From Candidatus Desulfovibrio intestinipullorum (GTDB taxonomy: Bacteria > Desulfobacterota > Desulfovibrionia > Desulfovibrionales > Desulfovibrionaceae), in assembly GCA_019113165.1 (NCBI GenBank), contig DXHV01000063.1, forward strand, positions 17,974 to 81,973: 64,000 nt of DNA, written 5' to 3'. The translations under genes and the position numbers were made by a program. Each line of letters starts with the position of its first letter. Position 1 is the first letter of the stretch. Below, one piece after another: positions 17,081-24,206 of the stretch. The notes beneath the pieces were generated by a model. The model was not told the origin of the DNA, did not search any database, and was given only the letters and a program-made list of their open reading frames with translations.

Positions 17081-17893
17081 TCAGCTTCGCCGCAGCTGGT
17101 ATTTGACAGGCACAAGCACGGTAAAGCCTGCGCCGGTCACTCCCGTATTCAGCCCCTTCAGGCGTTCGGCAAGCCGTGCGCTTTCCAGATCCAGGGATCC
17201 TATGCCGCAGTTCTTCGAAACGGTCGCCTGCTTGACCATGCCATTGGCGGCGATGCGCACGCGCAGCATCACGGTGCCCTGGGCGCCGGCCCGCCTGGCC
17301 TGTCTCGGGTAGCGCTTGTTCTTTTCAATGGCCTCCATGAGGACGGCAAGAGCCTGCTGGCGGGAGGCGGCCGAGACTTCGACCCGTGCCCCGTCCGCTG
17401 CCCCGCCCTTGACACCAGCCTGAGGCTTGCCCTTTCCTATGGCGACCGACTCGGTCATCATGGAAGGTGTGGTGACAGTCCGGCGAGGCGCCTTCTTCCT
17501 TGGCCTGGGTTTGGGGGCGGGCTTGGGCTTCGGTTTGGGCTCCGGCTTTTTTTCCACCACTTTCGGAGGTTCAGGGGGCGGGCTGACCTTGGGCGGATCC
17601 GGCTTCTTTTCAAGCTGCGGAGCGGAAATGGGCGAGGAGTCGGCAAGAAGCCTGCGGCGCTCGCTTTCCTCGACCCGTTGCGCGGGATCTTCGGGCGCCT
17701 CATAGCGCATGTTGAGCACAAGGGCTCTGGCCTTTGGCAGGTAGAGCTTGGGCTGTTCGGCAAAAAGGACAAAGGGCACCACGAGGCTTGCGGCCAGAAG
17801 TGCCGTGACGCCCCAGGCAATCCGCCTGCTGGCCTGCCATGCCAGGTGGTCACGAACCTCAACGATCAGAGGGAGCACGCGTACTGATGACAA
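17081..17893 (-). CDS. tonB: TonB energy-transducing protein
   Basis: Links the ExbB-ExbD proton channel to outer-membrane receptors. About 270 aa. One N-terminal membrane anchor (WGVTALLAASLVVPFVLFA) precedes a Pro/Lys-rich spacer with EKKPEPKPKPKPAPKPRPRK, then the TonB C-terminal domain about residues 180-270 (KRYPRQARRAGAQGTVMLRV). The start is best placed at TTG 17893, five bases after AAGGAGG; a GTG at 17908 and another at 17878 lack that. The first bases overlap the exbD stop, so expression is coupled. Third gene of exbB-exbD-tonB. Confidence 0.9.
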   Translation of the reverse strand: MSSVRVLPLIVEVRDHLAWQASRRIAWGVTALLAASLVVPFVLFAEQPKLYLPKARALVLNMRYEAPEDPAQRVEESERRRLLADSSPISAPQLEKKPDPPKVSPPPEPPKVVEKKPEPKPKPKPAPKPRPRKKAPRRTVTTPSMMTESVAIGKGKPQAGVKGGAADGARVEVSAASRQQALAVLMEAIEKNKRYPRQARRAGAQGTVMLRVRIAANGMVKQATVSKNCGIGSLDLESARLAERLKGLNTGVTGAGFTVLVPVKYQLRRS

Positions 17894-18251
17894 AACGGCC
17901 TCCTTCACGCTGTTTCGCTATGTCCACCACCTCCACGAAGGACTGGAAGGGCGCTTTCGCGTCCACATGCAGGTCGAGCAGGGCATCCGGCATGCGGGCG
18001 AGCAGGGCCACAAGCTCCTCCTTCGCCACTTCTTCCTGGTTGTGGTAGAGCCGTCCGTCCTCGCGCACGCTGACAACTATTTCCCGCGGGCGTTCGGAAA
18101 GCCGAGCAGCCATTTCGGACTTGGGCAGGATGATGTCAAGAACAGGCTTGCTGAATGTCGTGGTCATGATGAAGAAGACAAGCAGCATGAAAACGCAGTC
18201 AATCAGAGGCGTTATGTCAATGCTGTCCTCTTCCTCGAAATCATCAAGCAT
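17859..18251 (-). CDS. exbD: ExbD/TolR biopolymer transport protein
   Basis: Inner-membrane proton-channel subunit that powers TonB, 130 aa. The single transmembrane helix holds the essential Asp (ITPLIDCVFMLLVFF), followed by TFSKPVLDIILPKSE. The periplasmic domain ends with FVEVVDIAKQ. It overlaps exbB by eight bases and tonB by more than 30, consistent with strict co-translation. TolR is the alternative, but the TonB neighbour favours ExbD. Confidence 0.93.
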   Translation of the reverse strand: MLDDFEEEDSIDITPLIDCVFMLLVFFIMTTTFSKPVLDIILPKSEMAARLSERPREIVVSVREDGRLYHNQEEVAKEELVALLARMPDALLDLHVDAKAPFQSFVEVVDIAKQREGGRFVISTRAPSDR

Positions 18252-18891
18252 TGTCGGCCTCCCTGGCGCCCTGCCCGGTACCGCCCGCCTGTGCAGGGCG
18301 TTTTTTCACCAGACCCTCGCGGGCCATGATGCGCGTCGTGCACTCGACGGTCTGGATGTAGTAGCCTTTGAGGAAGAGCTTGAGATAGTAGTGGAACATC
18401 AGCATGGGGATGGCCACGGTCAGCCCCATGACAGTCGTAATGAGCGCTTCCCAGATGCCTGCAGCGAGCATGGTGGCGTCGGGTGCGGCGTTGGTGGAAA
18501 TGACCTTGAAGACGGTCAGCATGCCGAGCACTGTGCCCAGAAGCCCCAGCAGCGGAGCGACAACGGAAATGAAGCGTATCCAGCTCAAATTGCGGAAGAT
18601 GCTTTCGAAATTGCGGTGAAAGCGGTAGCTGACCTCGCTTTTCACGTCCATGGTTGCCGCATTGGGACTTGTCACAATCTCGTGCACGATGGCGAGGACC
18701 GGGTTGTCGTGGATTTTGTAGATGGCCCCGGCCCCGGCCTTTTCCAGACGAAAGTAGTCCAGTCTGAAGCGCTTGCGCACAAGCCTGAGGTAGAAGTAGG
18801 TGCGAACAACAAGATAGACGCCCACCAGGGCCAGGACGATCAGGGCAACGCCTGCCTGTCCTATGGACGCGTATACCGACGCAAGTGTCAT
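18244..18891 (-). CDS. exbB: ExbB/TolQ proton-channel protein
   Basis: MotA/TolQ/ExbB family, 215 aa, three transmembrane helices. The conserved channel region reads VAPLLGLLGTVLGMLTVFKV, and GIWEALITTVMGLTVAIP forms the third helix. GGGAGG precedes the ATG. It starts the energising module exbB-exbD-tonB, 78 bases after the membrane-protein gene upstream. TTGTGTTCACAA at 18908-18919 is a small palindrome near its ribosome-binding site whose role is unclear. Confidence 0.94.
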   Translation of the reverse strand: MTLASVYASIGQAGVALIVLALVGVYLVVRTYFYLRLVRKRFRLDYFRLEKAGAGAIYKIHDNPVLAIVHEIVTSPNAATMDVKSEVSYRFHRNFESIFRNLSWIRFISVVAPLLGLLGTVLGMLTVFKVISTNAAPDATMLAAGIWEALITTVMGLTVAIPMLMFHYYLKLFLKGYYIQTVECTTRIMAREGLVKKRPAQAGGTGQGAREADNA

Positions 18892-18969
18892 GAAACGAAC
18901 CTCCCCATTGTGTTCACAAGATGTTCCATTATGAGATCATGGTTGCAGATGACTGCCCGTGATGCACGG

Positions 18970-19404
18970 CTAGGCAAAGACAAGCAGGGCAACGGCGGGC
19001 ACGAAAAGAAGAAGACTCAGGTTTTGAAGAGCGCGCACATGGCGCTCGCGGGCAAGCCCCAGGAGGAGACAGAGCGCTGCAGCCAGCACGCAGGGCGCAA
19101 GAAGGCTCAGCCAGAGCACAAGCCCTTCGCCTGCTCCGTGCCAGTGCCAGGCAAAGATGTAGGCCGCTCCCAGGGGCAGGCAGACTTCCTTCCACCAGCA
19201 GGGGGAATGGGCAGGCTGATCATGGCCGTCCCCTTCGTCGCCCCCTTCGCCCGTGCGGGCACGGTTTTCCGGGGCAGTGGAGGCCTTTTGCCTGCAGGCG
19301 TTCTGATGCCAGGCAAGCTGCAGGCAGGCCGCGAAGACCAGCAGCACGCAGCCCGCGTCTGCAAGGCCAGCGAGAAGAGTGTCCAGAAAGGAGAGTATGG
19401 TCAT
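18970..19404 (-). CDS. Small membrane protein of the uptake operon (DUF3325-like)
   Basis: 144 aa with an N-terminal helix (about residues 12-32), a hydrophilic insert of about 35 residues rich in Glu, Gly and His, then two to three helices (LPLGAAYIFAW, LVLWLSLLAPCVLAAALCLL, LSLLLFVPAVALLVF). Its ATGA overlaps the PepSY-protein stop. In many iron-uptake clusters a small protein of this kind (DUF3325) sits beside a PepSY protein and a DUF3649 protein; position rather than motif drives this call. Function unknown. Confidence 0.6.
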   Translation of the reverse strand: MTILSFLDTLLAGLADAGCVLLVFAACLQLAWHQNACRQKASTAPENRARTGEGGDEGDGHDQPAHSPCWWKEVCLPLGAAYIFAWHWHGAGEGLVLWLSLLAPCVLAAALCLLLGLARERHVRALQNLSLLLFVPAVALLVFA

Positions 19405-21236
19405 GCCGTTTGCCTCATATTGCTGTTCGGCGGAGCAGCCTCTGCCGCCTGTACTGTCTGTACTGCCTGTCCGTCAGGACGCTGTTCCTGCAGGGTGTTC
19501 TGTCCCTGCCCGTCTGCCTGCGACCCTTCGCCCGGGACCTCTCCGGCAGAGGCGTCCCTGGCAGCAAGGGCCGGCTTCAGGCGTGCGAGGCGAGTGCGCA
19601 GCGGAACGGAATCCTGTCTTTTGAGGGAGGGAGGCCGGCGCAGGCGGGCCAGAATCCGTCCGGGCAGCCCTGCATAGAGGGGAAGGGCCTCTTTTCTGAT
19701 GCGCACCCATTCCCGCCAGGCAAGAAAGACGGCGAGAAGCGTCGCGCCAAGAAACATGGCAGCCGTGCCAAAGAGCACCGGCAGCCCCTGAAACAGGGCC
19801 TGCACAGGACCTGGCGTGGTGCAAAAGATCGCCTGCACGCAAAGAAGGGCGGAAGCCATGCCGGCCAGGACAAGCTGTTCAAACCTGGAGACGCGGGCGT
19901 CACGAAAGAGCGCATGGACAAGACTTGCTGTCCAGACGAGGAAGAAGACCGCCATTTCCAGGCCCGGACGGCTGGCCAGATCCGGAGAGAGCAGCCTTGT
20001 GGCCAGGAGATGCCCGGCCATGGCCGCCGGAAGGCCCGCCACCATCCAGGTGGTCACGCCCCTGGCACCCCCGAAGCCGGACTTTCGGGAGGTTTTTTCG
20101 TGCAGGACCAGCCCCATGGCCAGGGCGCCTGCCACGCACAGGGCAGAGAGACACATGAAAAAGCGCGTGACCGGGTCTGCGAAGCGGCCGAGATGCAGGG
20201 CGCTTGCCGCATACCAGAGGGTGGCGACCACACCGGGTTCCCTGCCGCGTGGCCTGGTCGAGATGTCGCCGCTTTCCATGGAGGCAACGAGACGCTCGCC
20301 CGAGGCCCTGCGCCCGAACAGGGTGCCCCTGGCCTCGCCTGCTTCTATTTCGCTGATCTCGTGCTTGCTGAAGCGGAAGGTGACAAGGCCTGGTCCGCTC
20401 TCCCAGCGTTTTTCGGCAACAACAAGGAGCCGTGCGAGACGCTCGTGCACCCTGTCGCCTGTGGCCTTGTCCGCCGCATAGACCGCACGCGCTTCAAGAG
20501 CGTCCGGCGTCTTGCGTATGCCCTTGGACTCGACCACAAAGCTGCGCCTGTCTTCCTTGTAGTGGGGGAAGAGGGTGGAAGGGAGAAAGGACTGGGACGC
20601 CAGCACAAGCCCGGAGACAATAAAGAGGACGGCAAAGGGCAGGGTCGCTCCTGCGCCCACGCAATGGCCCTCGTACCACATGCGGGCGCCGCTTTTCTCG
20701 AGATGGAACAGCCTGGAGGAAAGGCGATCGCGCAGGAAGAAGCCCGAGAGCAGGACAGCCAGCATGCAGAGAGCGCCGAAGGCAACGACGCGGCGTCCGG
20801 CAGGACCAAGGCCAAAGAGGTCAACATGCAGTCTGTAGAGGAAGTTGCCGCCACAGGTGTCGCGGGCTTCGACAAGGGTGCCTTCCCTGACGTCAAAGCC
20901 CCTGAAGACCCAGTGGTGGTGATCGTGGGCGTCTTCAGGCTCGACCAGGGCAAGAGACGGGACGGGATTGCGCGCCGTGGGCAGGGCGATATGCCACAGC
21001 CCTTCGGGATGTCCGAGTTTTTTTGCCAGTTCGAGACCTGTCTGCGCGGCAAGCAGCCTGTTTTCCTCTGTGGGAGCAAGGGCGGCATGGTGCGTTTCCG
21101 GCTGTGCCCAGAAGGTCAGTTCGTGTCTGTAGAGGGAAATGGCGCCCAGGAGAAAGACAAAGAAGCCGAACCAGCCAAGGATGAGACCGGCCTTTGCGTG
21201 CTGTTCGCGCAGGGCCTTGCGGATGGGAATGTTCAT
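19401..21236 (-). CDS. PepSY-domain membrane protein, iron-uptake associated
   Basis: 611 aa inner-membrane protein of the PepSY-TM (PiuB-like) family, often encoded beside TonB receptors and thought to act in ferric-siderophore reduction or handling. N-terminal GWFGFFVFLLGAISLYRHEL is the first helix; LYRHELTFW and LHVDLFGLGPAGRRVVAF are family signatures. About seven helices in all, and His-rich DAHDHHHWVF in the periplasmic part. The C-terminal 60 residues are hydrophilic and low in complexity. It overlaps both neighbours through ATGA. A reductase activity is inferred from family context only. Confidence 0.85.
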   Translation of the reverse strand: MNIPIRKALREQHAKAGLILGWFGFFVFLLGAISLYRHELTFWAQPETHHAALAPTEENRLLAAQTGLELAKKLGHPEGLWHIALPTARNPVPSLALVEPEDAHDHHHWVFRGFDVREGTLVEARDTCGGNFLYRLHVDLFGLGPAGRRVVAFGALCMLAVLLSGFFLRDRLSSRLFHLEKSGARMWYEGHCVGAGATLPFAVLFIVSGLVLASQSFLPSTLFPHYKEDRRSFVVESKGIRKTPDALEARAVYAADKATGDRVHERLARLLVVAEKRWESGPGLVTFRFSKHEISEIEAGEARGTLFGRRASGERLVASMESGDISTRPRGREPGVVATLWYAASALHLGRFADPVTRFFMCLSALCVAGALAMGLVLHEKTSRKSGFGGARGVTTWMVAGLPAAMAGHLLATRLLSPDLASRPGLEMAVFFLVWTASLVHALFRDARVSRFEQLVLAGMASALLCVQAIFCTTPGPVQALFQGLPVLFGTAAMFLGATLLAVFLAWREWVRIRKEALPLYAGLPGRILARLRRPPSLKRQDSVPLRTRLARLKPALAARDASAGEVPGEGSQADGQGQNTLQEQRPDGQAVQTVQAAEAAPPNSNMRQTA

Positions 21237-21517
21237 GAGCGCCTGCCTCTGCTGTCACGGTGGTCCCTGTTTTCCTCCCCTGCCTGTCCGCTGACCGTAA
21301 AAACGAGCAGATGTGCGAAAAGGGACAGCGGAGCGAAGAGGAGAAAGGCCAGCAAAAAGGCCGCTGCAGTGGCTTCAAAGGGGGATCCTGCCCACACAGA
21401 GGCTATGCCTGGTGCCAGAACCCAGACAAGAACGAGGCCGAGAGCCATGGAGAGCACGACTCTCAGCCAGGATTTCGTTTCCTTCGAGCTGAAGAGAGAG
21501 TTTCTGAGGGTGTTCAT
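21233..21517 (-). CDS. Small membrane protein (DUF3649-like)
   Basis: About 94 aa from the ATG at 21517 (another in-frame ATG at 21532 is possible; neither has a strong ribosome-binding site). Two hydrophobic helices (WLRVVLSMALGLVLVWVLA and FLLAFLLFAPLSLFAHLLVF) fit the DUF3649 proteins that accompany PepSY proteins in iron-uptake loci. Stop overlaps the PepSY start. Function unknown. Confidence 0.6.
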   Translation of the reverse strand: MNTLRNSLFSSKETKSWLRVVLSMALGLVLVWVLAPGIASVWAGSPFEATAAAFLLAFLLFAPLSLFAHLLVFTVSGQAGEENRDHRDSRGRRS

Positions 21518-21737
21518 CGCTGTCTCGCGCATGGAGCGGGACCAGTCCGGCAGGGGAAGTGCGGTATACTTCTGGGGAGGCTTCCCCTGCCGGAAAGGCA
21601 TTTGGGGTGACAATGGTTGCGCACACAGCCTGTCTTCCGCCTGGTCTGCCTGTCCGGGGCACGGGGGACGGTGCACACGAACGGCACTGGTCAGGGGACG
21701 GGCTGCCTGCGGAGTTCTTTCTGTTTGCGGGAACCGG

Positions 21738-23777
21738 CTAGAATTCCCAGGCCACCTGGAACCAGTACCTGCGACCGTCTTCGGGATAGGTGTAGCTGTC
21801 GTCGTTGGAGCGCTTGGCGTTGGTCACGTTGTAGACAGCGCCCGAGACCTTGAGGCCATCCACGATTTCGTAGGTGAGGCCGAAGTCAATGGTCACCATG
21901 TCCTCGGAGTTGTGCTGCAGGGAGCCGCCCTGGCCCCAGTTCATGTATTCTTCCTTGCCCCTGTAGGCGAGCTTGGCAAAGGTGCTCAGATTGTCCAGGG
22001 GCTTCCAGTCCACGGTGAGGTTGGCCATGTGCTCGGGCGTGGCCACAAGGCGCGCACCTTCGGCCGAGGCGTACTTGAAGTCGTAGGGATTGTCCGAGGC
22101 ATTGTCGATGCGCGAGTAGGTGTAGGTATAGTTGGCTGTCGCCGTGAGGCTGGGGGTGAAATCGTAGCTGATGGAGGCTTCTATGCCGCCAAGCCGTGCA
22201 CCGTTGATGTTGTAGTAGATGCTCAGGGGATGTTCCGGATTGGCCGGATCCATGATGATTTCGCCGTCCGGTCCCTGGAATCCCCTCGATCCGGTATTGG
22301 CTATCTTGTTCTTGTAGAAGGTGTAGAAGCCGGTCACGTTGGCGCGCAGCTTGTCGTCGTGGTAGTAGAGGCCGAGTTCGTAGTTGGTGCTCAGCTCGGG
22401 CTTGAGGTCCGGGTTGCCGCGGGTGATGGAACCATTCCTCTGGGGCAGGCCGAAGCTGGGATCGAGCTGGGCTGCCGTGGGCGACTTGTAGCCCATGGCA
22501 ACGCCGCCCTTGATGGTCCAGTTGGGCAGGAAGTTCCAGACCGCGTAGCCGCGGGGCGTCCAGTAGCCGCCAAAGTCCTGGTTGTAGGTATAGCGCACGC
22601 CGCCAGTCAGGCTGAAATTGTCCACCACGAACCATTCGGCCTCGAGGAAGAGAGCCTCTTCCATGGTTTCCACCTTGCCGCCATCGGTGCTTTGACCGGG
22701 GCTTGTCAGGGTTGAGTAGTAGCCGTCCGGATCATTGAGCTTCTGGTAGCGGTGCTGTCCGCCCACGACAAGGTTCACGGGACCAAGTTCCACATTGTAC
22801 TTGGCGTCCACGGTCCAGTTGGTCAGGAAGGGGGTGCCGGTGGAGGAGCCAAAGCTCTGCACTTCCTCCAGATAGGTGCCAACCTCGAGCTTGCCCTTGG
22901 GCAGTTCGCCGGAATAGTTGAAGCCGTATTCCTGGCGATCGTAGAAGCTGTACTTGTTGGCCGATCCTTCTGCCAGGTTCTTGCCGGCGGTCTGGTTCAT
23001 GATCTGGCGGGCATTCACATAGGAGAACATGAATTCCTGGCCGTCTATGGGCGTGAACCACAGCTTGGCCGTGCCGTCCAGCTTGCGGTGGCGCGGCATG
23101 CCGTCGATTTCGTCAGCCTCGTCCCTGGTCATGGCCTTGCCCCAGACCTGTATGCCAAGCTTGTCCTTGATGATGGGACCGGAGACATACAGATCGCCGC
23201 CAAACTGATTGCCGCCCGGCTCTTCCCTGATGGTTGCATCGGTGGTGAAGGAGCCGGACCACTTCTCGCTGTACTTGCGGGTGATGATATTGATGACGCC
23301 GCCCAGCGCGTCCGAGCCGTACAGCGTGGACATGGGGCCGCGCACGACCTCGATGCGGTCAATGGCCGAGACCGGGGGCATCCAGTTGGTCGTCAGGCCA
23401 CTGTCAATGCCGCCCTTCACAGTAGACGACGAGGTGTTCTGACGCCTGCCGTCCACCAGGATAAGCACGTGGTCCGACTGCATGCCGCGTATGGAAATGG
23501 AGCCCGTATCGCCGCCTATCATGGCAACGCCGGGCACGGAGCGCAGTGCGTCAGCCAGCGAGTTGATCGACTTGTTTTCCATTTCCTGGCGCGTGATGAC
23601 GCTGATGGTGGCAGGCGCTTCGCGTATGTCCTGTTCATAACCGGAAGCCGTGACAACGACATCCGACGTTGTCACGACATCTTCGCCCCGGGCTGCAGAT
23701 GTGCAGAATGGTGAAAGGACCAGCATCAGGGCAAGGCAAAAGGCCAGTTTTTTCCTCTGCCTGTGTGTGAGAGCCAT
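21738..23777 (-). CDS. TonB-dependent outer-membrane receptor
   Basis: Outer-membrane gated porin for a ferric siderophore, heme or cobalamin-type ligand. 679 aa from ATG 23777, chosen because AAGGAGGAAC lies upstream. A signal peptide (LAFCLALMLVLSPFCTSAARG) leads to the TonB box region DVVVTASGYEQD, then the plug (INSLADALRSVPGVAMIGG, SIRGMQSDHVLILVDGRRQN, RIEVVRGPMSTLYGSDALGG) and a 22-stranded barrel ending with WFQVAWEF, the terminal aromatic signature. The plug most resembles the CirA/FepA/BtuB group. Its promoter region has a palindrome overlapping the -35. First gene of the uptake region. Confidence 0.94.
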   Translation of the reverse strand: MALTHRQRKKLAFCLALMLVLSPFCTSAARGEDVVTTSDVVVTASGYEQDIREAPATISVITRQEMENKSINSLADALRSVPGVAMIGGDTGSISIRGMQSDHVLILVDGRRQNTSSSTVKGGIDSGLTTNWMPPVSAIDRIEVVRGPMSTLYGSDALGGVINIITRKYSEKWSGSFTTDATIREEPGGNQFGGDLYVSGPIIKDKLGIQVWGKAMTRDEADEIDGMPRHRKLDGTAKLWFTPIDGQEFMFSYVNARQIMNQTAGKNLAEGSANKYSFYDRQEYGFNYSGELPKGKLEVGTYLEEVQSFGSSTGTPFLTNWTVDAKYNVELGPVNLVVGGQHRYQKLNDPDGYYSTLTSPGQSTDGGKVETMEEALFLEAEWFVVDNFSLTGGVRYTYNQDFGGYWTPRGYAVWNFLPNWTIKGGVAMGYKSPTAAQLDPSFGLPQRNGSITRGNPDLKPELSTNYELGLYYHDDKLRANVTGFYTFYKNKIANTGSRGFQGPDGEIIMDPANPEHPLSIYYNINGARLGGIEASISYDFTPSLTATANYTYTYSRIDNASDNPYDFKYASAEGARLVATPEHMANLTVDWKPLDNLSTFAKLAYRGKEEYMNWGQGGSLQHNSEDMVTIDFGLTYEIVDGLKVSGAVYNVTNAKRSNDDSYTYPEDGRRYWFQVAWEF

Positions 23778-23951
23778 CAAGTTCCTCCTTGTGCGCAGGG
23801 TGTGATAAAAAAGACTTTGAATTTTTATTTCGAATCGGGCCAGCATCCGGGTCGACTTCCAAAGCTTCCCAAGCTTCCCATGACCACTGGGGCGCACCAT
23901 AGAGGACAAATCTTGCACGAGTTTTGCAAGAGGAAATTTTTTTCCGACAGG

Positions 23952-23983
23952 ATGGTAAGATTTTGAAAATGACTGTCAGTTTC
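23952..23983 (-). promoter_or_regulatory. Promoter of the TonB receptor with overlapping operator-like palindrome
   Basis: On the minus strand CTGACA (23974-23979) and TACCAT (23952-23957) are 16 bases apart. A 19-base palindrome at 23965-23983 (GAAAATGAC T GTCAGTTTC on the plus strand, one mismatched pair) covers the -35. The size, A/T-rich arms and position suit a Fur-type repressor, but it is not a clean Fur box. Confidence 0.5.
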
Positions 23984-24152
23984 TTTTTTAGATTGTTACA
24001 ATCTTGCAAGGTCTGTCTCCCGATCCTGACGGAGGACACGCTGCATGCCGCCGTCCGGTGCCGCTTTGGGGAGCGCGCCCCGGGACAGGCGTTGTGTTGC
24101 CTTCCTGCAAGAAAAGGGGGGCAGCAAAGATGTACGGATGTGCAGGAAAGAA

Positions 24153-24196
24153 GCGGTTTCCGGCAGGCACGCTGGGCGCGTTCTGCCGGAAACCGC
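24153..24196 (-). terminator. Hairpin after the M16 peptidase gene
   Basis: GCGGTTTCCGGCAG and CTGCCGGAAACCGC form a perfect 14-base stem 11 bases past the stop codon. The T-run on the minus strand is poor, so termination may be partial. Confidence 0.55.
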
Positions 24197-24206
24197 GGGA
24201 CAGGAA

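Noticed and set aside
19410-22715. Very long plus-strand open frame (about 1,100 codons) opposite the uptake genes
   Set aside because: It is antisense to the PepSY protein and receptor, which have clear domains, signal sequences and ribosome-binding sites. Its composition (Gly/Gln/Ala/His-rich) is that of a GC-rich shadow frame. The same holds for the 838-codon frame at 24675-27191.
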